Positions 34,052 to 42,011 of a stretch of DNA of 42,056 nucleotides are shown piece by piece. The DNA is taken from the NCBI GenBank assembly GCA_046260765.1, contig JBHEOO010000023.1, forward strand, positions 1 through 42,056, written 5' to 3'. A program made the position numbers and the translations under genes. Under the pieces are notes generated by a model. The model ran no database searches. It saw only the letters and a list, made by a program, of their open reading frames with translations, and was not told where the DNA came from. The stretch comes from Chromatocurvus sp046260765. GTDB taxonomy: Bacteria > Pseudomonadota > Gammaproteobacteria > Pseudomonadales > Halieaceae. Position 1 is the first letter of the stretch. Each line of letters begins with the position of its first letter.

Positions 34052-35446
34052 ATGGAATTGTCGCGTCGATCACTGATCCAGAGCGTAGGGCTTGGACTGG
34101 CAAGCGCCGGGGTGGCGTCTCGCGCGCTGGCGAAAACTGGCAGCAAGTCAGAAGCGCTGCTGGTGAGCGATCGCGACCAGCCGGACCCGGCACCGACCGG
34201 TTATGACCGGCTGCCCCTGTCCTGGTACCAGGCAACGACACAGCGCCTAAAAGAACGGCTTAAACCGGAGGGTGTAGACGCCATACTACTGCAACGTGAC
34301 GCAAATACCGTTTATTTTACCGGCTGCTTTCGCGGCAGCGGTGAGCGAACGACCTGGGTCATGTTCCCGATGAACGAGAAGGACACCGCCTACTGGTTTT
34401 CCCCAGGCATCGACAGGGATCTGATCACCTCCTGGTGGTGTACCGAGAACGAGTACTATTTCTGCTTCCCCCACGCTGAGGGCGGGTTTCCCAACAGGGG
34501 GAAAGTCACCACCGGCCCTGCCGTTGACCTGTTTGACTGGATGCTCGCGGGTCTGCAGAAGCACGACCTGGAGGGCAAGCGCATAGGCATCGATTTCGAG
34601 CTCACACCGGCCCAGACGGCGGCAGCCGCAAAAAGATTACCCGGCGCGAGCTTCATCAACATCAGCGAACACTGCCTGCACATGCAGATTCGAAAGACGC
34701 CCGAAGAAATCGCACTGTGTCAGCGCGCCTACCGGTATTTCGACAGGATTCACGCCTTCTCCCGTGACTTCATACTGGAGCACGGCACCAGCACAACAGA
34801 CTTCGCTATTGGTGAAGCGCTGCGCACCTACGGTATCAATCTGCTGATGGAAGACATCAAGCATGATGGACGGCCGCACAGCGCTGTCGGCATGCTACTC
34901 ACATCGGAATACGTACGCGCAGGTGTCGCCACTTCCTATCCACATCCCAATCAGTTCTTCCACGCGTCGGTAGAGAAAGGTCAGTCCGTCTACGTCAACA
35001 CAGATATCAAGATCGGCGGCTGCGGGGGTGAGGGCTACCGCAACTACCTGATCGCGCCATGGACGGACCACCAGGACAAGCTCTGGCAGGTCGTCGCGGA
35101 GACGGTCGAGATCATGGTTGAGAAAACCCGCCCCGGCGCGATCTGTCACGACGTCGCCCGGGCCGTCCACGAGCATCAGGTGAAACGCGGTATGCAGGAC
35201 TACATCTATCATCGTCCCGGACACGGTACAGGTCAGAACTTTACTGGCCACCAGCCTCCCTACCTGGCCCTGGGCGATGAAACGGTGATTGAAGAGGGGA
35301 TGATGTTCAGCGTCGAACCGGGACTCATGGACCCGGCACAGGGAGTGGGCATCAACCCCAGCGACAACCTTCTGGTGACCGGGAAAGGCAGCGTGTTGAT
35401 GACCCGGGTTCCCTTCTCCAGAGAATGGAGCTACCTGACCCTGTGA
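34052..35446 (+). CDS. Tat-exported M24-fold protein with degenerate metal site
   Basis: The 464-residue protein starts at ATG 34052 (AGAGG upstream), with a twin-arginine leader SRRSLIQ. It has a creatinase-type N-terminal domain and an M24 'pita-bread' C-terminal domain. Aligned by eye with the complete paralogue at 38876-40162, the metal ligands compare as follows: Asp281 becomes Ile321 and Asp292 becomes Tyr332 (in GGCGGEGYRNY), His361 is kept as His391 (PGHGTGQ), Glu390 is kept as Glu422 (FSVEPG) and Glu404 becomes Asn435 (GVGINPSD). Three of five ligands are gone. An Asp318 nearby could only substitute if there is an indel. It may be a metal-free creatinase-like hydrolase or a pseudo-peptidase. 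The next amidohydrolase follows at once. Confidence 0.85.
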   Translation: MELSRRSLIQSVGLGLASAGVASRALAKTGSKSEALLVSDRDQPDPAPTGYDRLPLSWYQATTQRLKERLKPEGVDAILLQRDANTVYFTGCFRGSGERTTWVMFPMNEKDTAYWFSPGIDRDLITSWWCTENEYYFCFPHAEGGFPNRGKVTTGPAVDLFDWMLAGLQKHDLEGKRIGIDFELTPAQTAAAAKRLPGASFINISEHCLHMQIRKTPEEIALCQRAYRYFDRIHAFSRDFILEHGTSTTDFAIGEALRTYGINLLMEDIKHDGRPHSAVGMLLTSEYVRAGVATSYPHPNQFFHASVEKGQSVYVNTDIKIGGCGGEGYRNYLIAPWTDHQDKLWQVVAETVEIMVEKTRPGAICHDVARAVHEHQVKRGMQDYIYHRPGHGTGQNFTGHQPPYLALGDETVIEEGMMFSVEPGLMDPAQGVGINPSDNLLVTGKGSVLMTRVPFSREWSYLTL

Positions 35447-35538
35447 CATCAGAAACACGCGAGCGACCCCCATCGGCGGCTACAAGCAGCGTTGGCATCC
35501 CGCTGTCGCGACGCGCGGTGAACAGGTGTGGATCATGC

Positions 35539-37386
35539 ATGCGTGGCGTGGCAGTGCTGGTCGCCTTTGCTGCCCTGTCTGCCATGAGTGCAACGAGTGC
35601 ATGGGCCGACAACAGTATCGCCATCACCAATGTCACGCTCATCGACGGCACGGGAGCCAAGGCCAGACCCGGCGTGACCGTTCTGCTGAAAGATGGCCTG
35701 ATTGGCGCCATCGGTGAAGATCTGGACGTACCGGCGGATGCAGTGCGCGAGGATGGTCGCGGCAGATTTCTACTGCCCGGCTTCATCGATAGCAACGTGC
35801 ACGCCTCCATCTATGGCAACGCAAGCCGTCGCGAGACGGTGGTCAGGTACGGCGAACGCAACGAGGAACTGGCGCTGGAGTTCGCGCAACGGCAGCTCAA
35901 ATACGGGGTTACGACGGTACGCGACAGTTATGGCGCGCTGGAGCCCCTCATGGCGGTGCGTGACCGTATTAATTCAGGTGATGTCGTTGGTGCACGTCTG
36001 CTGGTGGCGGGCAACATTGTTGGCTGGGGCGGCCCCTTCTCAATGACGTTTTCCCTGATGCAGGAGTCGGAGCTCACGCGGTTCCAGGCGATGTGGAACG
36101 ACCATATCGCCCAGGGCGTCGGTGAAGAGCTCATGGATATGGGCCCTGACGAGATACGCGCCGCCATCAACGCCTACCTGGACAAGGGTCCGGACTTTAT
36201 AAAATACGGCGGCACAAGCCATTTTCTCAGACCCTCACTGATCGGCTTTTCGCCGCGGGTTCAGAAGGTGATCGTTGAAGAAACGCACAGGCGCGGCCTT
36301 ATCGCCGAGACCCATGCGACCAGCCCCGAAGCACTACGCATGGCTGTGGAGGCAGGCATCGATCTCATACAGCACCCTGAAATTCTGAGCCGGGACTACC
36401 CCGATCAACTCATCGACCTGATCGTCGGGCGCGACGTGATCTGCGGCCTGCGCTCAAATACGCTGGCCGGTGAGCCCTGGCGCGAACATCTTGCCACCCG
36501 CAAAAGAGTGGAAGCGGAGCTGGCGGACGCCCCGGAACCCACGACATCGGCCGAACGCCGCGAGCGGGCGCGACGCCTGAACGAGGACTACGCTATACAG
36601 CGTCGCAATGCAGAGCGGCTGATAGCGCAGGGCTGCCGCATTACCATTGCCACGGACAACTACCAGGGCCGGGCGCCCGAATTTCGCAAGTCAACAAAGC
36701 CCGACATCCATGAGGCGGGCATCGGCAGCATTCTCGCCATCGAGGGCCTGGTAGAACTCGGCATGAGCGAAATGGAAGCCATAGTCGCCGCAACCCGCAA
36801 CGGCGCAATGGCTGCCGGCATGCTCGACCAGATCGGCACGGTGGAGGTCGGCAAGGCCGCCGACCTTGTGCTGCTCTCTGCGGATCCGCTGGCCGATATA
36901 TCCAACATACGCAAACTCGACGCCGTCATCGCACGCGGCAGGCTCATCGACATCGACGCGTTACCGGAAAAACCGCTCTTTTATACGGGCCCGTATACGG
37001 GCCCGGCGCCGCGAGCCGCCAGTTCAGGGCCGCGGGCAGGCGTGGCATCGCTAAAGCCAGCGCTGGAAAAATTCAGTCCCGGCAGGGAGGACCCCGCGGT
37101 GGCTGAAGCCGCTCAAGCCGAATCAGGTGCTGGCGCGTCGCGCACCGCGCTTCCGATTCGCCGCATCACGACGAGCGTGCTCGGCAAGTACATCATTGAG
37201 TTTGAGAATGGCGAAATATGGCGGCAGCTAAACGCTGATACCACGCCAATCGCGATACCGGGCGACACCAGTGGCCTGACCGCCGAATTCAAGCACTCAA
37301 TCCTGGGGTCGACGACAATAGAAATCAGCGGCACGCGCCGCGCGTTCAAGGCATCGCGAGTTCGCGAGGCGAACATTCCCGAATAG
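35539..37386 (+). CDS. Secreted amidohydrolase with unusual C-terminal beta extension
   Basis: I start at ATG 35539, directly before the signal peptide (MRGVAVLVAFAALSAMSATSAWA), for 615 residues; the frame is also open from ATG 35425, overlapping the M24 gene by 22 bases. The amidohydrolase barrel is clear (LIDGTGAKARPG, LLPGFIDS). The usual HxH reads SNVHAS, so the first metal His is Asn86 while His88 remains. Lys222 (FIKYGG), His259 (AETHAT), His279 (IQHPE) and Asp373 (ATDNYQG) are present. After about residue 500 there is a Pro/Ala/Gly-rich linker and a 60-residue beta domain (KYIIEFENGEIWRQL and following) of the kind otherwise seen in small secreted alphaproteobacterial proteins. The NSS symporter gene follows after 11 bases. 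Confidence 0.85.
   Translation: MRGVAVLVAFAALSAMSATSAWADNSIAITNVTLIDGTGAKARPGVTVLLKDGLIGAIGEDLDVPADAVREDGRGRFLLPGFIDSNVHASIYGNASRRETVVRYGERNEELALEFAQRQLKYGVTTVRDSYGALEPLMAVRDRINSGDVVGARLLVAGNIVGWGGPFSMTFSLMQESELTRFQAMWNDHIAQGVGEELMDMGPDEIRAAINAYLDKGPDFIKYGGTSHFLRPSLIGFSPRVQKVIVEETHRRGLIAETHATSPEALRMAVEAGIDLIQHPEILSRDYPDQLIDLIVGRDVICGLRSNTLAGEPWREHLATRKRVEAELADAPEPTTSAERRERARRLNEDYAIQRRNAERLIAQGCRITIATDNYQGRAPEFRKSTKPDIHEAGIGSILAIEGLVELGMSEMEAIVAATRNGAMAAGMLDQIGTVEVGKAADLVLLSADPLADISNIRKLDAVIARGRLIDIDALPEKPLFYTGPYTGPAPRAASSGPRAGVASLKPALEKFSPGREDPAVAEAAQAESGAGASRTALPIRRITTSVLGKYIIEFENGEIWRQLNADTTPIAIPGDTSGLTAEFKHSILGSTTIEISGTRRAFKASRVREANIPE
36982..37005 (+). repeat. In-frame 12-bp tandem duplication in the amidohydrolase gene
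   Basis: The 12-mer tatacgggcccg is present twice in direct succession (36982-36993 and 36994-37005) and encodes a doubled Tyr-Thr-Gly-Pro at the start of the linker between the barrel and the C-terminal beta domain. It keeps the frame. Confidence 0.85.
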
Positions 37387-37397
37387 GAGCCGGATTC

Positions 37398-38786
37398 ATG
37401 GCATCACCTGTTGCAGCTGACACACCGCTGATCTGGTCATCGCGACTGACATTTCTCATGGCGTCCGTCGGCTTTGCCGTTGGCCTTGGCAATATCTGGC
37501 GCTTCCCCTACGTTGTCGGGGAGAACGGCGGCAGTGCCTTCATACTGATCTATCTTGGCTTTGCCGTCTTGATCGGCGTACCCCTGGTGGTGGCAGAGTG
37601 GACAATCGGTCGGCGCGCAAGCGAAGCGGCCTCTGCATCGGGCAGCTTCCGGGGTGTCGCTGTGCAGTCGGGTGCCTCGACCAAGTGGGGCGGCGTTGGA
37701 GGTATAGCGGTGCTGGCCGTGTTCATGCTGATGCTGATCTACACCACGATCGCCGGCTGGACCATGGATTATTTCGTGCGCGCCGCGAGTGGCGCGTTCA
37801 AAGACATAACGGGGGAAGCATCCGCCGCGGCCTACGCCGACCTTATGGCGAGCCCGGTTCGCCTGGTATTCTGGCATACGGTCGTTGTCATTCTCACGGT
37901 CTACATCAATTCGCGCGGCCTGCACGGCGGCATCGAAAAAGCTGTCAACATCCTGATTCCCGCGCTGTTCGTTGCGCTCGTGCTCATGGTTGGGTACGCA
38001 GCAGTCGTTGGCGACATGGCGGCCACGGCAAAATTCCTGCTGACGCCAGACTTCAGCAAGGTGAGCGGCGAGACACTCCTGATTGCACTCGGTCAGGCTT
38101 TCTTTTCCATCGGCGTGGCGATGGCCGTAATGATTACCTACGGATCCTACCTCGACCGAACCACCTCGATAACGCAGAACGCATTTATCGTGGTTGGCGC
38201 CGACACGCTTGTCGCCCTCATGGCTGGCTTCGCCATTTTTCCACTGGTATTCCAGCACGGTCTCTCCCCCAACGCAGGCGAAGGTCTTGTGTTCCAGACA
38301 TTGCCGGTCGCCTTTGGCGCCCTCCCCGCAGGAAATCTATTTGCCAGCGTGTTCTTCTTCCTGCTGATTGCCGCGGCCGTCACCTCCTGCATCGGCAACT
38401 TTGCACCCGTGGTTGCCTGGACCGAGGAGAAGTTCGGCATGACGCACTCACGCGCGGCGCTATGCGCTGGCCTCGCAATGTGGCTGCTGGGCCTTGGCTC
38501 GGCCCTGTCGTTCAACCTCCTCAAGGATTTTCATCCACTCGATTTCATTCCCCTGTTCCGGGACATGACCTTCTTTTCAGCCACCGACTTCATCATGGCC
38601 AACATGCTGCTGCCAATCGGCGCGCTGCTGACCGCTGTTTTCATCGGCTGGTTTGCAAACCGCGACAGCATCCGGGAGGAAATCGGGCTGCCGGATGGGC
38701 TGGCATTCAAGGGCTGGCTTTTTCTGATCCGGTTTTTCATACCCGTCGCCCTGGTGATTGTGTTGCTCAGCGGCATCCTGGGATGA
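37398..38786 (+). CDS. Sodium-dependent NSS-family (SNF) transporter
   Basis: The 462-residue membrane protein has the SLC6/NSS first-helix signature SVGFAVGLGNIWRFPYVVGENGG split over residues 23-46, which supplies the sodium- and substrate-binding backbone of LeuT-fold symporters. Further helices match (VPLVVAEWTIGRR; ALGQAFFSIGVAMAVMITYGSY region of TM6-7). Bacterial members import amino acids or related amines with sodium, and the 11-12 helix length is usual for them. AGGAG precedes ATG 37398, and the gap to the amidohydrolase is only 11 bases, so the two are certainly co-transcribed. This is the natural import route for the amino-acid product of the periplasmic hydrolases. Confidence 0.92.
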   Translation: MASPVAADTPLIWSSRLTFLMASVGFAVGLGNIWRFPYVVGENGGSAFILIYLGFAVLIGVPLVVAEWTIGRRASEAASASGSFRGVAVQSGASTKWGGVGGIAVLAVFMLMLIYTTIAGWTMDYFVRAASGAFKDITGEASAAAYADLMASPVRLVFWHTVVVILTVYINSRGLHGGIEKAVNILIPALFVALVLMVGYAAVVGDMAATAKFLLTPDFSKVSGETLLIALGQAFFSIGVAMAVMITYGSYLDRTTSITQNAFIVVGADTLVALMAGFAIFPLVFQHGLSPNAGEGLVFQTLPVAFGALPAGNLFASVFFFLLIAAAVTSCIGNFAPVVAWTEEKFGMTHSRAALCAGLAMWLLGLGSALSFNLLKDFHPLDFIPLFRDMTFFSATDFIMANMLLPIGALLTAVFIGWFANRDSIREEIGLPDGLAFKGWLFLIRFFIPVALVIVLLSGILG

Positions 38787-38875
38787 GATCCGCAACCTGA
38801 CGCACTGTACGGACAGACAATAATTCGAGCGCGACCCCGCGTCGCCTTTTTCCAGCCTAAAGAAGGAAGAGAACG

Positions 38876-40162
38876 ATGGACATAAATCTCAATAAACGCG
38901 GTTTTCTGCGCTTTGCGGGCGCAGGAACATTGCTCGCCGCCGCGGGCAGTAGCCACGCTGCCGCGGAAGATGCCGCCGCAAGGCCAGCATGCGAGAACCC
39001 GCTGTCAGGGCTCAGCTCCATGACCGCGGGCGTCGAAGGTATCACGCTCGCTGAGCGACAGTCGCGCATTGCGAAAGCACAACGTCTCATGGCACAGAAT
39101 GGCATCGACGCCATGTATCTCGATTCCGGTACGGGGCTTGAGTATTTTACGGGGGTACGCTGGGGCCGCAGCGAACGCATGCTGGCCGCGGTCATCCCTG
39201 TCGAGGGTGACGTGAAATATGTCAGCCCGGCTTTCGAAGAGGAGAGGCTCAGGGAACTCATGAGCATCGGCTCAGATGTCCGCACCTGGGAGGAACACGA
39301 AAGCCCTTATGAGCGTGTCGCACAGATTCTCGATGATATTGGAGCCGGCAAGGGTACCGTTGCGATGGAAGAGCGTGTGCGCTTTTTTCTGTTTGACGGC
39401 ATTCGAAAGCAGCGACCTGACGCCACCTACGTCAGCGCCGAACCCGTGACTATTCCCTGCAGACTCTACAAGTCAAAGGATGAACTGCGCCTGATGCAGG
39501 TAGCTTCGGATATCACTATAGAGTGTTACAAAACCGCCATCCCGATGCTCGAGGAAGGCATGTCGCCACAGGATTTCATTAACCTGACGGCGCAAATTAT
39601 GAACGGCCTCGGCGCGCCCGGCGGCCGCCTGTGGTGCTCCTTTGGTAAAGCCACGGCCTATCCCCACGGCAGCAGCGAACCGCAGGTACTAAAGAAAGGC
39701 GATGTTGTCCTCATGGATGGCGGTTGTGGCGTACATGGCTACCGCGCCGATATCAGCCGGACGACCGTGTTTGGCGAACCGACCGCGAGGCAGACTCAAA
39801 TCTGGAATCTCGAACGAGAGGCACAGCAGGCGGGTTTCGACGCCGCCCAGATTGGCGCGCCGTGCGAGAACGTCGACATTGCCGCGCGCAAGGTGCTGGT
39901 TGATGCGGGCTTCGGTCCGGACTACAAAGTCCCCGGCTTGCCGCACCGCACCGGTCACGGTATCGGCATGGATGGGCATGAGTGGGGCAACATGGTGCTG
40001 GGAAATAAAACGCCGCTGGACGCCGGCATGTGCTTCAGCGTCGAGCCGATGATTGCCATCTATGGGGAGTTTGGCGTAAGGCTGGAAGATTGCGTGTACA
40101 TGACGCCGGATGGTCCCGCCTGGTTCAGCCAGCCGAGCAAGTCGATCGACCAACCCGTCTAG
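38876..40162 (+). CDS. Exported M24 metallopeptidase (Xaa-Pro aminopeptidase-like)
   Basis: The 428-residue protein has a KR-type Tat-like leader (NKRGFLRFAGAG) and a two-domain creatinase/aminopeptidase P architecture. All five M24 metal ligands are in place: Asp281, Asp292 (DGGCGVHGYRADISRT), His361 (GHGIGMDGHEW), Glu390 (FSVEP) and Glu404 (VRLED). It should be an active dinuclear metal enzyme that cleaves Xaa-Pro or related imide bonds in the periplasm. AAGGAAGAG precedes ATG 38876, 89 bases after the symporter gene. It ends the plus-strand run and converges with the third amidohydrolase. The intact site makes it the reference for the degenerate paralogue at 34052. Confidence 0.9.
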   Translation: MDINLNKRGFLRFAGAGTLLAAAGSSHAAAEDAAARPACENPLSGLSSMTAGVEGITLAERQSRIAKAQRLMAQNGIDAMYLDSGTGLEYFTGVRWGRSERMLAAVIPVEGDVKYVSPAFEEERLRELMSIGSDVRTWEEHESPYERVAQILDDIGAGKGTVAMEERVRFFLFDGIRKQRPDATYVSAEPVTIPCRLYKSKDELRLMQVASDITIECYKTAIPMLEEGMSPQDFINLTAQIMNGLGAPGGRLWCSFGKATAYPHGSSEPQVLKKGDVVLMDGGCGVHGYRADISRTTVFGEPTARQTQIWNLEREAQQAGFDAAQIGAPCENVDIAARKVLVDAGFGPDYKVPGLPHRTGHGIGMDGHEWGNMVLGNKTPLDAGMCFSVEPMIAIYGEFGVRLEDCVYMTPDGPAWFSQPSKSIDQPV

Positions 40163-40199
40163 CAGGAATCCACACATTTGAGACGTGACCAACCCGTCT
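40148..40199. repeat. 13-bp direct repeat at the M24 gene end
   Basis: gaccaacccgtct occurs at 40148-40160, inside the last codons of the M24 gene, and again at 40187-40199 in the downstream gap, 39 bases apart. It is the third case in this window of a short direct repeat at a gene's 3' end. Confidence 0.8.
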
Positions 40200-40218
40200 G
40201 ACAAAAGCCCACTCACCT

Positions 40219-40256
40219 GCGGCGTGAACATCTCGTCTCCGAGATGCTCACGCCGC
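40219..40256. terminator. Long hairpin between convergent genes
   Basis: GCGGCGTGA-A-CATCTCG (40219-40235) pairs with CGAGATG-C-TCACGCCGC (40240-40256): a 16-bp stem with one A-C mismatch and a TCTC loop. It lies between the convergent M24 and amidohydrolase genes, 57 and 29 bases from their stops, and can fold on either strand. It probably acts as a bidirectional terminator, although neither side has a long T-run. Confidence 0.6.
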
Positions 40257-40284
40257 AATTGAGATCAAGCGGGATCTCGCGGTA

Positions 40285-41925
40285 TCAGTAAGCTGGCAAC
40301 GTGGTGATGCCGCGCTCGCTTTTCTGGCGGTTTACCATTTCCTCAACATCCCTGAGCAGCTGCTTCGCGTCATACACGATACCGTCCTTGATCGTATACT
40401 TGACGCCACCAACCCGCTCCGGCTTGCCGGTCTCGTCATTCAGCCGGACATGTCCGGTACCGTAAAGCACCTTGAGGTTCTGCAGCGGATTCTCGTCAAC
40501 CACCACCAGATCAGCCAGCATGCCGGGCCTGACCACGCCGAACTGTGCTTTCTCACCCTTTGGCTCGAACAGGGCCTGCGCCGGATGCATGGTGGCTGCG
40601 CGGATGACCTCGAGCGGTGTCAGGCCGGCCTCCTGCAGCAGCTCCATCTCCTCGATGTAGCCAAAACCGTACTGGTTATAGATAAAAGCGGCATCCGCGC
40701 TCACCGTTACCCGGCCACCGGCGTCCTTGTAATCATCCACAAAATCCATCCACTTGCGATAGAAGGCTTTCCAGGCGATCTCATCCGCCGTTGTCCAGTC
40801 GTAGAAATAGGAACCGTGGTTGATACGACTCGGGGCATAAAAATCCCACAGCGACGGCAGGGTGTATTTGTCGTGCCAGTCAGCCCGACGCGAACGCATC
40901 ACATCGCGCCCGGCGAGGTATGCGGTCATCGTCGGATCAAGGAAGGTATCACGCTCGAGAAAATACTCGATAAGACCATTCCATTCGTCGCTACCCTGCT
41001 CTGCAACGAGGTTCCACTGCCGCGCAACCTGAGCGAAACGGTCCTGTTCGTCGTTGTAGTTCATATCGTGCGGCCACGGCTGAATGTCGTGGTCCTTGTA
41101 CATCGACTCGAACAGGCCGTAGAAGTGGGTCACTGTACCGAGCCCCATGCCAACCGCCTGCCGGGCGTTGGCTTCAGCAACCATAAGCTGCGACAGGTGC
41201 GCCACGCTGCCAAGACCGTTGGCGTTTGCCTCCTCCAGCAGAACAGCCAGAACATCGGGTGGGAAGTTGAAAATCTTGATGCCATCGATGCCCTTGCGCT
41301 TGGCCCAGCTCATCCACTCGCGCGCTTTCTCTGGCGTCGTTATCGGGCCACCCTTCCAGTCCTCGCCCTCCCCCGGCACGTGGTAGGCGAATATCCTCGG
41401 CGCGACAATCTCATTGCGCGCACTCCGCTCGCGCTCGTTGAGGGTCCAGTTGAGCGGACCTGCCGACACGCCGCGTATCGTCGTGATGCCATGCGCCATC
41501 CACAGCTTATAGGGATATTCCGCTTCCGGAGCCTTGGGAACATCACCGGTATGCACATGATTATTCACAAAGCCCGGCATGACGTAGGAACCTGATGCAT
41601 CGAGCTCAAACGTTGCACCATCCGGTCGCCCATCTTCATCTATGGGGACGTGCGGCACCCCGACATTATGGATTGACGCAATCCGATTGCCCTCGACGAT
41701 GATGTCCACGGGGCCGCGCGGCGGCGCACCGCTGCCGTCGATCAATATCGCGCCACGAATAATCATGCGCTCAAACGGGCCATCACCCTCGTCAACGCCA
41801 CGATCCGGGCCGCCCTTGACCTGGCCATTCTCATCATCGGCATTGACGCCGCCCACTGAGAAGACCCCACAAACGGTTAAAAAGGCAACGGCAAGCCACA
41901 GTCGTTGAATGGATAAAGTTTTCAA
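40285..41925 (-). CDS. Secreted amidohydrolase, paralogue of the 25.5-kb gene
   Basis: The 546-residue protein starts at TTG 41925 (GGGGG upstream), because no ATG precedes the signal peptide (hydrophobic 9-27, cleavage near GGVNA). The amidohydrolase set is complete: NNHVHTG (His123, His125), a Lys in GIDGIKIFNF, His in SVAHLSQ, His in TVTHFYG and Asp in TVSADAAF. Its order of motifs, length and the RMIIRGAILIDGSGAPPRGPVDIIV and YGFGYIEEMELLQEAG segments match the protein at 25535-27205 closely, so the two are paralogues. An active periplasmic hydrolase is expected. It is transcribed towards the peptidase run and follows the TonB receptor end, from which a terminator separates it. Confidence 0.88.
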   Translation of the reverse strand: MKTLSIQRLWLAVAFLTVCGVFSVGGVNADDENGQVKGGPDRGVDEGDGPFERMIIRGAILIDGSGAPPRGPVDIIVEGNRIASIHNVGVPHVPIDEDGRPDGATFELDASGSYVMPGFVNNHVHTGDVPKAPEAEYPYKLWMAHGITTIRGVSAGPLNWTLNERERSARNEIVAPRIFAYHVPGEGEDWKGGPITTPEKAREWMSWAKRKGIDGIKIFNFPPDVLAVLLEEANANGLGSVAHLSQLMVAEANARQAVGMGLGTVTHFYGLFESMYKDHDIQPWPHDMNYNDEQDRFAQVARQWNLVAEQGSDEWNGLIEYFLERDTFLDPTMTAYLAGRDVMRSRRADWHDKYTLPSLWDFYAPSRINHGSYFYDWTTADEIAWKAFYRKWMDFVDDYKDAGGRVTVSADAAFIYNQYGFGYIEEMELLQEAGLTPLEVIRAATMHPAQALFEPKGEKAQFGVVRPGMLADLVVVDENPLQNLKVLYGTGHVRLNDETGKPERVGGVKYTIKDGIVYDAKQLLRDVEEMVNRQKSERGITTLPAY

Positions 41926-41949
41926 GAACTACCCCCAGGATTTCACACT

Positions 41950-41977
41950 AAAAAACAGGCCCGGATGCATCCGAGCC
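41950..41977 (-). terminator. Intrinsic terminator of the TonB-receptor gene
   Basis: On the minus strand GGCTCGGAT-GC-ATCCGGGCC forms a stem of about nine pairs including one G-T, followed by TG and six T (41950-41955). It starts about 35 bases after the receptor stop and ends about 25 bases before the amidohydrolase start, so the latter needs its own promoter or read-through. Confidence 0.7.
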
Positions 41978-42011
41978 GGCGAGTTATGACAATGAAACAG
42001 CCCGACGTTTG

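Noticed and set aside
37598..38800. 400-codon frame in another phase of the NSS transporter gene
   Set aside because: The transporter frame has the SLC6 helix-1 signature and a good ribosome site; the other phase gives an Arg/Gly-rich shadow.
40450..41595. 381-codon plus-strand frame opposite the third amidohydrolase
   Set aside because: It is an antisense shadow of a gene with complete catalytic motifs; no independent start signal or domain is seen.
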